Positions 26,422 to 35,503 of a DNA stretch of 64,000 bases are shown here, in pieces. Each line of letters opens with the position of its first letter. Position 1 is the first letter of the stretch. The notes under the pieces are model-generated. The model was not told where the DNA came from. It did no database searches and worked only from the letters and a program-made list of their open reading frames with translations. Position numbers and translations under genes: made by a program. Source of the DNA: Flavisphingomonas formosensis. Lineage in GTDB: Bacteria > Pseudomonadota > Alphaproteobacteria > Sphingomonadales > Sphingomonadaceae. The stretch is from NCBI RefSeq assembly GCF_009755815.1, contig NZ_WRPK01000002.1:186001-250000 (forward strand). The letters run 5' to 3'.

Positions 26422-29268
26422 ATGAAAAGGTTCATAGCTGCTCTGGCCGCAACCGTCGGTGCGACTGCCATGATCGGCGTCGCGCACGCCGACACGTTCG
26501 TCAACGGAAGCTTCGAGACCGGAACCCTGCAAGGCTGGACCACGGGCGGCGGCTATTGGTACGGCGGGTCCTATCCGGTTCCTCAGGATTATCTGCCGGG
26601 CGGCAGCTCCTATTCGTCATCGGTGCAGAACAATACGGTCACGAACGCCGGATTCGACAGCTTCACCGACAATAATCTGCGTCTCGTCTATGCGGGCAAC
26701 CACAGCGCGCAGGTGAATAATTCCGGCAGCGACTATTCGGTCTCGGTGCTCAGCCAGCGGGTGAACAACTATAGCGACCCGATCATCGCCTTCGCCTATG
26801 CTGCGGTACTGCAGGATTCGCACGGGCCGACGGATTCCGATGCGTTCATCATCACGCTGACCGACGCGACCACCAACGAGGTGCTGTACAGCTTCAACCT
26901 CAACTCGGCGACGGCACCCGGCACCTTCACCCAAAGCTCGCAGAACTGGTATTATACCGACTGGCTGACCCAGAGCATCGACGTCTCCGGCCGGAGCGGG
27001 CATGATTTCATCCTGTCCCTGCTCGCCAATGACTGCCCCTATGGCGGCCATGCCGGCTACGCCTATCTCGATGGCTTCGGCTCCGTCGTCGGCGGCGGCG
27101 GCACCGGAACGACCCCGACCGGCAGCTTCCAATATTGGGACGGCAGCGCGGCCGGCAACGGCGGCAATGGCGTGATCGATGGCGGTAACGGCGTGTGGGA
27201 CGCGACGACGACCAACTGGACGGAGGCGACCGGCGCCACCAACGGCGCCTATACGCCCAATCCGGGCTCCGTCGTCTTCACCGGTACGCCCGGAACCGTC
27301 ACCGTGGACGGCAGCAAGGGCGCCATCGCGATCAACGGCATGCAGTTCGCGGTCGACGGCTATCACATCGTCGGCGATCCGATCGAGCTGGGCGGCACCG
27401 TCGCCACCTTCCAGGTCGGCGACGGCACGGCGGCCGGCGCCGATTTCGTCGCCACCGTCGATGCGCCGCTGACCGGCAGCGGCGGCCTGACCAAGACCGA
27501 TCTCGGCACGCTGATCCTCGGCGGAGTCAACACCTACACCGGCACGACGACAGTGACGGACGGCACGCTCGTCGGCTCGGCGACCAGCTTCGGCACCGGC
27601 GCGATCAACAACAACGCCAATCTGGTGATCGCCCAGCCGACCGACGCCACCTTTGCCAACCGCATCATGGGCGCCGGCAATTTCTACAAGACCGGCACCG
27701 GCACGCTGCAGCTCACCGGCATCAGCCCCTTCGCAGGCGCGACCACGGTGACCCAGGGCACGCTGCAGGTCGACGGCAGCCTCGAAAATTCGGTCGTGAC
27801 GGTCGGCAACGGCGCGACGCTTGCCGGCCACGGCGTGGTCGGCGGCGTATCGGCCCAGGCCGGGTCCTTCGTCGCGCCGGGCGCGGCCTCCCCCGCCATC
27901 GCCACGCTGGGCGTCAACGGCAATTTCGCGCAGGCGGCAGGCAGCACCTATCAGGTGGACCTCACCTCGGCCGGCGCGAACGACAAGATCAGTGCCACGG
28001 GCAGCGCCACCCTGGCGTCGGGATCGAAGATCGTCGTCACCAAGCTCGACGCCGCCCGCTACCAGCTCGGCAAGCGCTATACCGTGCTGACCGCGGCCGA
28101 CGGCGTTTCGGGCCGATATGCGCTGTTCGGCGACACCCATGTCTCGCTCTTCTACAATCTGATCGCCGATTATGATCCGACCCACGTCTATCTGGACGTC
28201 GCCCAGACGCGGTCCTTCGCGTCGGCCGGCGCAACGCCGAACCAGATCGCGGCGGCACGCGGCGCTGACAGCATCACCGGCCCGCTCCACGACGCGATCG
28301 GCTATCTCCAGACCGAAAGCGACGCACGCAGGGCCTTCGACGCCGTCTCGGGCGAGATCCACGCCACCGCCCGCGCCGCGGCGTTCGAGGACAGCCGCTT
28401 CATCCGCGAGGCGGTGAACGACCGGCTGCTCGACTCGTCCGATCCCAACAAGCTGTGGTTCCACGGCTTCGGATCCTGGGGCCATATGCGGGGCGACGGC
28501 AATGCCGCGCGCTACGAGCGCGACATTGGCGGCTTCTTCCTGGGCTATGACATGATCCGTAGCGGCTCGCTCAGGATCGGCGCCCTGGTCGGCTACGACC
28601 ACAGCCGCCTCAAGCTGCCGGCACGCGGCTCCTACGCCACCGCCGACGATGCCCATGTCGGCGTCTATGCCGGCATCACCAGCGGCGCGCTGGGCGTCCG
28701 GTTCGGCGGCTCCTACACGCTGCGCAACCTGAAGACGACACGCTCGGCCGATTTCTCCGGCTATTCGGACACGCTCAAGGCCAAATATGAGCTCGGCATC
28801 GGGCAGGTCTTCGGCGAGGTCGGCTACAAGATCCCATTGGGTTTCGCGACGATCGAGCCCTTCGGATCGGCCGCTTATGTCCACCTGGATTCGGATCATG
28901 AGATCGAACGCGGCGGCGCGGCCCGGCTGGACGTTCGCGCCCAGGATTCGCACATGGTGTTCACGACGCTCGGCGCCCGCTTCGGTGCCACGCTGAGCTC
29001 GGGCGAAGGAACCACCGTCTCGCTCAAGGGCTCGGCCGGCTGGCGCTACGCCGCGAACGGCCGCAACAACCGGGCGGCGCTCTCCTTCGTCGGCGGCGAC
29101 ATCTTCTCGGTCGCCGCACCGCCGATCGCGAAGAATGTCGCCGCCGTCGATCTCGGCGCGGAGGCGAAGTTCCGTTCGGGCATGGTACTCTCCGTCTCCT
29201 ATTCGGGGCAGATGGGTGACCGCCTGACCGATCATGGCGTAAAGGCGAGCCTGCGCCTGCCGTTCTGA
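26422..29268 (+). CDS. Type Va autotransporter (surface/secreted passenger, C-terminal beta-barrel)
   Basis: The 948-aa protein has a signal peptide ('MIGVAHA' cleavage near residue 23). An N-terminal domain (about 24-235) begins 'TFVNGSFETGTLQGWTTGGG', reminiscent of carbohydrate-binding-like modules. A beta-helical region with autotransporter-associated repeats such as 'GSGGLTKTDLGTLILGGVN' and 'TYTGTTTVTDGTL' spans about 340-520, and the C-terminal barrel about 670-948 ends in the consensus Phe ('LRLPF'). It should reach the outer membrane by the BAM machinery and display its passenger. Passenger function is unknown. It is monocistronic. Confidence 0.92.
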   Translation: MKRFIAALAATVGATAMIGVAHADTFVNGSFETGTLQGWTTGGGYWYGGSYPVPQDYLPGGSSYSSSVQNNTVTNAGFDSFTDNNLRLVYAGNHSAQVNNSGSDYSVSVLSQRVNNYSDPIIAFAYAAVLQDSHGPTDSDAFIITLTDATTNEVLYSFNLNSATAPGTFTQSSQNWYYTDWLTQSIDVSGRSGHDFILSLLANDCPYGGHAGYAYLDGFGSVVGGGGTGTTPTGSFQYWDGSAAGNGGNGVIDGGNGVWDATTTNWTEATGATNGAYTPNPGSVVFTGTPGTVTVDGSKGAIAINGMQFAVDGYHIVGDPIELGGTVATFQVGDGTAAGADFVATVDAPLTGSGGLTKTDLGTLILGGVNTYTGTTTVTDGTLVGSATSFGTGAINNNANLVIAQPTDATFANRIMGAGNFYKTGTGTLQLTGISPFAGATTVTQGTLQVDGSLENSVVTVGNGATLAGHGVVGGVSAQAGSFVAPGAASPAIATLGVNGNFAQAAGSTYQVDLTSAGANDKISATGSATLASGSKIVVTKLDAARYQLGKRYTVLTAADGVSGRYALFGDTHVSLFYNLIADYDPTHVYLDVAQTRSFASAGATPNQIAAARGADSITGPLHDAIGYLQTESDARRAFDAVSGEIHATARAAAFEDSRFIREAVNDRLLDSSDPNKLWFHGFGSWGHMRGDGNAARYERDIGGFFLGYDMIRSGSLRIGALVGYDHSRLKLPARGSYATADDAHVGVYAGITSGALGVRFGGSYTLRNLKTTRSADFSGYSDTLKAKYELGIGQVFGEVGYKIPLGFATIEPFGSAAYVHLDSDHEIERGGAARLDVRAQDSHMVFTTLGARFGATLSSGEGTTVSLKGSAGWRYAANGRNNRAALSFVGGDIFSVAAPPIAKNVAAVDLGAEAKFRSGMVLSVSYSGQMGDRLTDHGVKASLRLPF

Positions 29269-29653
29269 TCGAATAGCGAGAGACCCTCACCTCTTTCACC
29301 TTGTGCCGCTCGCGGAACCAGGATGGGGTGATGGTCTTTAATCATTTCCTTTTCTCTTTCCCAATTGCCCTCCACTTCCAGATCATCTTGCGTTTAATCT
29401 GGCCTACTCACGTCACCCACGTCACCCCAGCGGAAGCCGGGGTCACTCTCCACAGTCACCCGGCTCCCATTGGAGAGAGAACCAGCTTCCGCCGCAAGTG
29501 GAGTTCATCCGGAGCGAAGTCGAAGCACTGGCATGACGATTTTGATTTAAGGCCCGATTCTTTAGCCTCCGTACCGTCCGGCGAAACCGCCCGCCCCTGC
29601 CGTCTCGCCCCTCGCCCTTTCGGCAATCCCCGGGGTGATGAGACCGCTTGTCC
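29269..29653. other. 385-base intergenic region
   Basis: Contains a degraded family-2 palindromic repeat (29420-29540, separate entry) and AT-rich stretches on either side, including 'TTCCTTTTCTCTTTCCCAAT' near 29347. I see no coding frame with support and no clear terminator after the autotransporter. Confidence 0.6.
29420..29540. repeat. Palindromic repeat, family 2, copy B (degenerate)
   Basis: 'GTCACCCCAGCGGAAGCCGG' at one end and 'CTGGCATGACGAT' at the other match the arms of the better-preserved copies, with 'AGCGGAAGC' replacing the tetraloop. Internal segments are diverged. It lies immediately upstream of the toxin gene. Confidence 0.65.
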
Positions 29654-32581
29654 ATGGCAAGCAGTCCTCCCCCCGATCCGCTCTATCCTTTCGCCTGGGC
29701 CGATACGCCCGGCACACAGGATAGCTACTCACCACTGAACGGCATCGCCGCGTCGCCGGACGATGACGATCCGCTGCAGCTGCATCGCGACGAAGCGCGG
29801 GTGCGCCAGGCGGATGCGGATCTGGTGTCCGGCTGGAAGGCGGTGTCCGCGCCCTGGTTCGCCGCGCGGGGCGAGACGGCGGCGCGGCGCTGGCAGGAGA
29901 TCCGGCAGGCGCTGGACGAGACGCTCAGCCGGCCGCTGGCTTCGCTGGAGAATGACCGGCAGCGGCGCCTGTATGGCGAGATCGCGGCGCTGCGCCACGG
30001 CGCCTGGCAGAATGAAGCGAGCGCCCATGCGACGCGCGAGGCGCAGGCCTTCAACGAGGCGGAGTCGCAGCGCCGGCAGGATCTGGCGCAGGGCGCGATC
30101 GTTCGCGGCGCGCGGCTGGGCGATGCGCGCGCGGTGGCGGAAGGCGAGCAGCGACTGATCGGCGAGATCCGCGGGCGCAGCCGCCGCCTGGGCCTCGATG
30201 CCGACGCGGCTGGCACGGCCGAGGCCGAGGCGCTGAACAAGGCACGCGCCGACGCCGCGGACCATCTCGTCGCGCATGATCCGCAGCGCGCGCGAAGCTG
30301 GGTCGACTGGCATCGCGGCCTGTTCGATCCGGCTACGACGGAGCGGCTCGACGGCTGGCTGCGGCCCTATGCGGCGGAGCAGGACGCAGGCCCCCTCGCC
30401 TTGTCCGGCCAGCCCGATGCGGCGGATGCGGCGGCGCCCGATGCGGAGACCCAGGCGGTCATCGACCGGTCCTGGGCGAAAGTGCTCGATCCGAACGCCG
30501 TCTCGCTGCGCGTCATCCCGCCGGCGGATCATGCGCGGCTGCCTGCGGAGCATCAGGCCGGGATCGGCGCGGCGATCGCGGCGAACCGGCGCGGCCGCGA
30601 TCCCGACCCCGATCCGGCGCTGTTCCGGAGCCTGGCGGACAAGGCGCGGCAGGGCAGGCTCGAAGTTGCCGACGTGCGGCAGGCCTGGGGCAAGCTGCCG
30701 CTGCGGGACTGGCAGCAGGTGGATGGCTGGCAGCGGGGGAAGCCGGACCCATGGGCCAAGCCCGAAATCTCAACGGACGGAAAAGGCGTCGCCTATTTCG
30801 GTGACGAACAAACGCCGTTTCAGGGCCTACGGCCGGATATCGAGCAGGGCTATCTTTCGATCTGGACCGACATGACGTCCACGCCGGAGGATCTTCTCGC
30901 CTATGCAAAAGCCAATGGCTTCGAGATCTCCGAGGACGAAACCCGCAAACGCTACGCTCAACGCGATAAAGCGGGCGAAGCAGCCAGCCAGATCGAGTAT
31001 CTCAACCGCCCCCGAACACTGACCGACCCAGGTGACGGCGCCCTCGGCGCGGCAGCACGCGGCCTCGCAGATCCGTTCAACTTTCTCGACGAGATCGGCG
31101 GCATCGTCGACTCGCTTGGCGGCACGAAAGGTCGTGAGAATATCTGGAACAGCGATCGGCGGTTCGGCGATATTCTCTGGGGCAATAGCGAGAAGAACCG
31201 CGCGATACTGGGTTTCGACGAGGCCCATCACCCGTGGGCACGCTTCGGGGGCCAAATCGCCGGATCGCTGCTCATTCCCGGCGCAGAGCTCGAAACGATA
31301 GGTCTGCGCGCCGCTACTTCAACGATGCGGACGACCGGTTCGCGTTATCTGGCAAAGCAGGCCGCGCGGGAAGCCATCGGCAGATATGTCCTGGGCACCG
31401 CGATCGCGGAGGGTGCCCTCAGCGGGCTCGGCGCGGGCGAAGGCAATCTCCGCGAGCGCTATCCGTCCATGGTCATGGGTGCCGCCGGCGGAGCGCTGGG
31501 CGGTACGGCCGCCGGGGCGCTGGGGCCGTTGGTCGGCCCGGGGGTAGCGCGCATACGCGGCATGCTGCGCGACGGAAATTCCGCGAGCGACGCCGCTGCG
31601 ACAGCCATTTCTCCGGAAACGACACCGCTTGCAACTGCCGCACGACCTGCCGAGCGGGTCGCCATCACCGACGGTACCGCTCTCGACGTCACCGAGGCGC
31701 CTTCCGCTCCGCCGGTCCATTTTCCGCCGCAAGGAGCCACGGCCTCTTCCTTGCCTCCGGCCAGCTCGATAACGAGAGCGACGGACGACGTCGGCTCAGG
31801 TGGGCAAGCCATCATCCCCACCGATGGTAGAAACGAAGCCATCCGTCGCGCCCTGAAGAGCTCGGGATCAGGCCTCGCAGAGACTCCCGCCGTGCGCCAC
31901 GGCGCTGTGAAACAGGCCCTGCCGATCGAAAACGGGGTGCTTAAAGCCATACAACAGGGGAAAAATCTGTCCAGCAATGCTGGCAACGCCGACACAACCC
32001 TACCTTTGAATGGCAAGTCCCTACCACTAGGAGCGCCGGGCGGCGAGGACGTCACATTCGGAAAATCCGTCAATGACGCAGAGGCTTATCCACTTCGTAA
32101 TCACGAATCCATTCCACCCGAAAGATCGAAAGAATCGGATGACATACGCGTCACCAATCCAGGCCCACCTGCACATCCGAAGGCCTATAGCGTTCTGTTC
32201 GAAATGGTACTGGATCCCGTTGATTTTGGGAAGTACCGTGGGCTGCACTTCAGAAGGGCCAATGCCGCTCTCAAAGCATGGCTGGCATCCGATCCCGAAA
32301 TGACCAAGTTTTTCGACGAGGCTTTCCCGGACTTCAGAGATGCGGTATCCGCCGTGAGAAGAAGATCGGCACCCGAAGGCTGGAGATGGGAGCATGCTTC
32401 CACGTCCACCACTAACGGCAGAGTTGGAGTCATGCGTCTTGTCCCTCGCGAGCAACATACGCCTGGCTCAGTGTGGTGGAGGACTATCCATCCGGATCCG
32501 GGCGCTCGCGGAGGCTATTCAGAATGGGCCATTCCAGCTGGCGCCCGCAAGAATCGGGTACGGCGCCGCAAGAAGCCATAA
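29654..32581 (+). CDS. Composite protein: phage ejection-protein-like body with C-terminal HNH/Endo VII-type nuclease toxin
   Basis: A 975-aa protein without a signal peptide. Residues 45-260 are charged and helical ('AARRWQEIRQALDETL', 'LENDRQRRLYGEIAAL'), with the layout of injected/internal virion proteins of podophages. Residues 460-640 contain 'GLADPFNFLDEIGGIVDSLG', 'HPWARFGGQIAGSLLIPG' and a glycine-rich segment ('GAAGGALGGTAAGALGP') also known from such phage proteins. About 640-840 is a Ser/Ala/Pro linker. From 841 on is a nuclease-like domain: 'GWRWEH' (909-914), 'MRLVPREQH' (927-935), 'IHP' (945-947), 'RGGYSEW' (952-958), the spacing of HNH/Endo VII toxins with WHH/EHHH-type motifs, and a basic tail. 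GC content drops along the gene. Start ATG 29654 is preferred to TTG 29648. Family assignments are from memory. Confidence 0.72.
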   Translation: MASSPPPDPLYPFAWADTPGTQDSYSPLNGIAASPDDDDPLQLHRDEARVRQADADLVSGWKAVSAPWFAARGETAARRWQEIRQALDETLSRPLASLENDRQRRLYGEIAALRHGAWQNEASAHATREAQAFNEAESQRRQDLAQGAIVRGARLGDARAVAEGEQRLIGEIRGRSRRLGLDADAAGTAEAEALNKARADAADHLVAHDPQRARSWVDWHRGLFDPATTERLDGWLRPYAAEQDAGPLALSGQPDAADAAAPDAETQAVIDRSWAKVLDPNAVSLRVIPPADHARLPAEHQAGIGAAIAANRRGRDPDPDPALFRSLADKARQGRLEVADVRQAWGKLPLRDWQQVDGWQRGKPDPWAKPEISTDGKGVAYFGDEQTPFQGLRPDIEQGYLSIWTDMTSTPEDLLAYAKANGFEISEDETRKRYAQRDKAGEAASQIEYLNRPRTLTDPGDGALGAAARGLADPFNFLDEIGGIVDSLGGTKGRENIWNSDRRFGDILWGNSEKNRAILGFDEAHHPWARFGGQIAGSLLIPGAELETIGLRAATSTMRTTGSRYLAKQAAREAIGRYVLGTAIAEGALSGLGAGEGNLRERYPSMVMGAAGGALGGTAAGALGPLVGPGVARIRGMLRDGNSASDAAATAISPETTPLATAARPAERVAITDGTALDVTEAPSAPPVHFPPQGATASSLPPASSITRATDDVGSGGQAIIPTDGRNEAIRRALKSSGSGLAETPAVRHGAVKQALPIENGVLKAIQQGKNLSSNAGNADTTLPLNGKSLPLGAPGGEDVTFGKSVNDAEAYPLRNHESIPPERSKESDDIRVTNPGPPAHPKAYSVLFEMVLDPVDFGKYRGLHFRRANAALKAWLASDPEMTKFFDEAFPDFRDAVSAVRRRSAPEGWRWEHASTSTTNGRVGVMRLVPREQHTPGSVWWRTIHPDPGARGGYSEWAIPAGARKNRVRRRKKP

Positions 32582-32618
32582 CTCAATCTCTTCCCTGAAT
32601 ATCTTATAGGATCGTTGC

Positions 32619-32927
32619 ATGTCTCGATATGATGGAAAGCCATTTCTCAAGCTTGTGGATTGCTATGTCTTAAGCTGCATTGGCCATCTCGACGATAAGG
32701 AAGAGCATGCCCTTAATTTAATGGCTCCTAAATTATCCAGCCTTTTTGGGATCCGCGGATCATGGTTTGATATAGTTTCGACAAGGATGGAATTTCCTCC
32801 AGATTTTCCTCAAAAGATTCAGGAAATTTGGAAACGAGGAAAAGAAAACGCCGCCAGGCAGGGCGTGTCCGTCGACCCACAGGAATTTGCACGCCAGTTC
32901 GTCGATATAAATTTTCCGAATATATAG
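32619..32927 (+). CDS. Candidate immunity protein for the nuclease toxin
   Basis: A 102-aa cytosolic protein starting 'MSRYDGKPFLKLVDCYVLSC' and ending 'VDPQEFARQFVDINFPNI'. It begins 37 bases after the toxin stop; AGGA lies about 8 bases before ATG 32619. The gene is markedly AT-richer than its surroundings and uses codons such as TTA, ATA and AAA, rare elsewhere here. Position, size, same strand and foreign composition are what polymorphic-toxin immunity genes show. I do not recognise a named immunity family, so the role is inferred from context. Confidence 0.7.
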   Translation: MSRYDGKPFLKLVDCYVLSCIGHLDDKEEHALNLMAPKLSSLFGIRGSWFDIVSTRMEFPPDFPQKIQEIWKRGKENAARQGVSVDPQEFARQFVDINFPNI

Positions 32928-33241
32928 GCCCAATAATATTGAGACATTATAATTCAGATATTGTGGTACATCGCTCCATATGGGCGATGCATGATTAGAG
33001 CATCAAGCGTTAAATCTGAACCGTCATGCCAGCGGAAGCTGGCATCACTCTCGACAGGCAGTGATCTACCCCGGGCGGCCTATGCCGAAACGATTTTTGC
33101 AACGGGGACAGGCATGCCTGCCCCCCGTTGCAAGCAGCGCGCCTCGCGGCGTAGCTACAACTGCCGCGACTCTAATCAAGGCTGGATGAAAATCCCGGGT
33201 CAAGTCAGCATACCCCAACATCAAATTAAGGATCACGGGAC
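32928..33241. other. 314-base gap between the two small AT-rich genes
   Basis: AT-rich at the left, then a family-2 repeat core (33026-33045), then a GC-rich stretch with 'TTTTTGCAACGGGGACAGGC' near 33090. That stretch contains a spaced inverted pair, GCAACGGGG and CCCCGTTGC, at 33096-33104 and 33123-33131. I see no supported coding frame. Confidence 0.55.
33019..33058. repeat. Palindromic repeat, family 2, copy C (half element)
   Basis: The hairpin 'ATGCCAGCggaaGCTGGCAT' (33026-33045) is a perfect 8-base stem, preceded by 'CCGTC' and followed by 'CACTCTCGACAGG', as in other copies. The second half of the element is missing. Confidence 0.8.
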
Positions 33242-33451
33242 GTGAATGCAGGATGGATATTTGAGGTCGAATCCGATCATGGCGCCATACTATTTGTTGT
33301 AAGAATAAGCAGTCCGTTGAAGGCTGAGGAGATTATTCGAAAAACCTTCAACATTCCTCAGAAAATCGATTTAATACCAGCAATGCCCCTCTCGGACGGG
33401 TTTTTAGATGAATTGAAAATATCACACGGTGAAGCCAATGGGCCAATGTAA
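33242..33451 (+). CDS. Small AT-rich hypothetical protein (possible second immunity or orphan cargo gene)
   Basis: A 69-aa frame starts with GTG 33242 ('MNAGWIFEVESDHGAILFVV') and ends 'ISHGEANGPM'. AAGGA lies about nine bases upstream. Composition matches the candidate immunity gene, not the flanking chromosome, so the two probably arrived together. No family is recognised and no catalytic motif is visible. Confidence 0.5.
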   Translation: MNAGWIFEVESDHGAILFVVRISSPLKAEEIIRKTFNIPQKIDLIPAMPLSDGFLDELKISHGEANGPM

Positions 33452-33847
33452 CTCTTGTGAATTTCATCGCGATCTTACAAAAATACTCAATTATTTTCTT
33501 CGAGTTCGGTTCAAGATCCTGCGGGTGCGAGGGTGCATCCGGTCAGCGCTTCGAAATGGGCTATTCAGCGCGATATCGATGGACAGTATCTACATTTAAC
33601 CCACGCCGGAATCCCGCTTAGGATTTCGAGCCGGATTCAGCGGAGCAAGGGGGTCGCACAATCCGGTTCTCAACGGCGAGCGGCCGACCGGTGCGAAGCC
33701 GCGCCATGATTTTCTTGGCCACCACCTCGCTGTCAGATCCGAATCACCCCGGCGAAAGCTGAGGTCGCTCTCCGAAGCCACCCGATCCCATGTGGAGAAC
33801 GATGCCAGCGGAAGCTGGCATGACGATCAGATTGCCCGCTCGATGCT
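33452..33847. other. 396-base gap before hutU
   Basis: The left 100 bases are AT-rich ('CTTACAAAAATACTCAATTA' near 33474), marking the right end of the foreign-looking segment. The rest is repeat-derived, GC-rich sequence ending in a well-preserved family-2 repeat (33744-33826) next to the hutU stop. A 61-codon minus frame here is made of repeat sequence and is not a gene. Confidence 0.6.
33744..33826. repeat. Palindromic repeat, family 2, copy D
   Basis: 'CACCCCGGCGAAAGCTGAGG' at the left and the perfect hairpin 'ATGCCAGCggaaGCTGGCAT' at 33802-33821 followed by 'GACGAT' at the right. Inner arms 'TCGCTCTCC' and 'GGAGAACGA' pair partly. It ends 22 bases from the hutU stop and may act as its terminator. 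Confidence 0.8.
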
Positions 33848-35503
33848 CTAGCCCAGGCTCGGCAGATCCAGCCCCTGCTCTCGCGCGCAGGCGATCGCCT
33901 CCTCATACCCCGCATCGGCATGCCGCATCACGCCGGTCGCCGGATCGTTCCACAACACCCGCTCCAGCCGCTTCGCCGCCTCGGGCGTCCCGTCCGCGAC
34001 GATCACCATTCCGGCATGCTGCGAATAGCCCAAGCCGACGCCGCCGCCATGGTGCAGCGACACCCAGGTCGCGCCGCTCGCCGTGTTGAGCAGCGCGTTG
34101 AGCAGGGGCCAGTCCGACACCGCGTCCGATCCGTCGCGCATCGCCTCGGTCTCGCGGTTGGGGCTCGCCACCGATCCGGAATCGAGATGGTCGCGCCCGA
34201 TCACCACCGGCGCCTTGAGCTCGCCCTTCGCCACCATTTCGTTGAATGCGAGGCCGAGCCGGTGGCGGTCTCCGAGGCCGACCCAGCAGATCCGCGCCGG
34301 CAGCCCTTGGAAGTGGATGCGCTCGCGCGCCATGTCGAGCCAGCGGTGGAGGTGCGCATTGTCGGGCAGCAGCTCCTTCACCTTGGCATCGGTACGGTAG
34401 ATGTCCTCCGGCTCGCCCGAGAGCGCCGCCCAGCGGAACGGGCCGATGCCGCGGCAGAAGAGCGGGCGGATATAGGCCGGCACGAAGCCGGGAAAGGCGA
34501 AGGCGTCGGCGACGCCCTCGTCATAAGCCATCTGCCGGATGTTGTTGCCATAGTCGACGACCGGAATGCCGCGCTTGCAGAAGTCCAGCATGGCGCGAAC
34601 CTGCATGGCCATCGATTCCCGTGCCGCCTGCGCCACCGCCGCCGGATCGCGCTCACGCCCCTCCATCCACTGCTCCAGGGTCCAGCCCTGCGGCAGATAG
34701 CCGTTCACCGGATCATGGGCCGACGTCTGGTCGGTCACCAGGGCGGGCCGTACGCCGAGACGCGCCAGCTCAGGATAGATCTCCGCCGCATTGCCGAGCA
34801 AACCCACGGAGACGGGCATCTTCGCGCCGATGACGATGTCCAGCGCCTCGTCGATGCTGTCGGTCATGCGGTCGAGATAGCCGGTCGCGAGCCGCATCTC
34901 GATCCGGCTCGGCTGGCATTCGACGGCGAGGCAGGAGGCTCCGGCCATCGTCGCCGCAAGCGGCTGCGCTCCGCCCATGCCGCCGAGGCCAGCGGTCAGG
35001 ATCCAGCGGCCGGCGAGATCGCCGCCATAATGCTGACGCCCGGCCTCGACGAAGGTCTCGTAGGTGCCCTGCACGATGCCCTGGCTGCCGATGTAGATCC
35101 AGGAGCCGGCGGTCATCTGGCCGTACATCATCAGGCCGGCGCGATCGAGCTGGTGGAAATGCTCCCATGTCGCCCATTTCGGCACGAGGTTCGAATTGGC
35201 GATCAGCACGCGCGGCGCGTCGGCATGGGTGCGGAACACGCCGACCGGCTTGCCCGACTGGACGAGCAGCGTCTCCTCCTCACCCAGCCGCCGCAGCACC
35301 TCGACGATGCGGTCATAGCTTTCCCAGTCGCGCGCGGCGCGGCCGATGCCGCCATAGACGACCAGCTCCTGCGGATTCTCGGCGACGCGCGGATCGAGAT
35401 TGTTCATCAGCATGCGCAGCGGCGCCTCGGTCAGCCAGCTTTTCGCGCTGAGCGTGGTTCCGGTCGGCGCGGCGATATGGCGTTCATTGTCGATGCGGGT
35501 CAT
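33848..35503 (-). CDS. hutU: Urocanate hydratase
   Basis: The 551-aa enzyme adds water to urocanate to give imidazolonepropionate, the second step of histidine breakdown, using tightly bound NAD+. The NAD site '[20 protein letters not shown]' and conserved '[13 protein letters not shown]', '[15 protein letters not shown]' and '[11 protein letters not shown]' are present; length matches the family. Its ATG overlaps the hutG stop as ATGA. It is the last gene of hutIHGU. Confidence 0.97.
   Translation of the reverse strand: MTRIDNERHIAAPTGTTLSAKSWLTEAPLRMLMNNLDPRVAENPQELVVYGGIGRAARDWESYDRIVEVLRRLGEEETLLVQSGKPVGVFRTHADAPRVLIANSNLVPKWATWEHFHQLDRAGLMMYGQMTAGSWIYIGSQGIVQGTYETFVEAGRQHYGGDLAGRWILTAGLGGMGGAQPLAATMAGASCLAVECQPSRIEMRLATGYLDRMTDSIDEALDIVIGAKMPVSVGLLGNAAEIYPELARLGVRPALVTDQTSAHDPVNGYLPQGWTLEQWMEGRERDPAAVAQAARESMAMQVRAMLDFCKRGIPVVDYGNNIRQMAYDEGVADAFAFPGFVPAYIRPLFCRGIGPFRWAALSGEPEDIYRTDAKVKELLPDNAHLHRWLDMARERIHFQGLPARICWVGLGDRHRLGLAFNEMVAKGELKAPVVIGRDHLDSGSVASPNRETEAMRDGSDAVSDWPLLNALLNTASGATWVSLHHGGGVGLGYSQHAGMVIVADGTPEAAKRLERVLWNDPATGVMRHADAGYEEAIACAREQGLDLPSLG

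Noticed and set aside
26617-29235. An 872-codon minus-strand frame within the autotransporter
   Set aside because: It is a mirror of GC-rich codon structure; no domains, while the plus strand has signal peptide, repeats and barrel.
33596-33781. A 61-codon minus frame in the gap before hutU
   Set aside because: Its sequence is made of palindromic-repeat remnants, which give recurring spurious peptides in such genomes.
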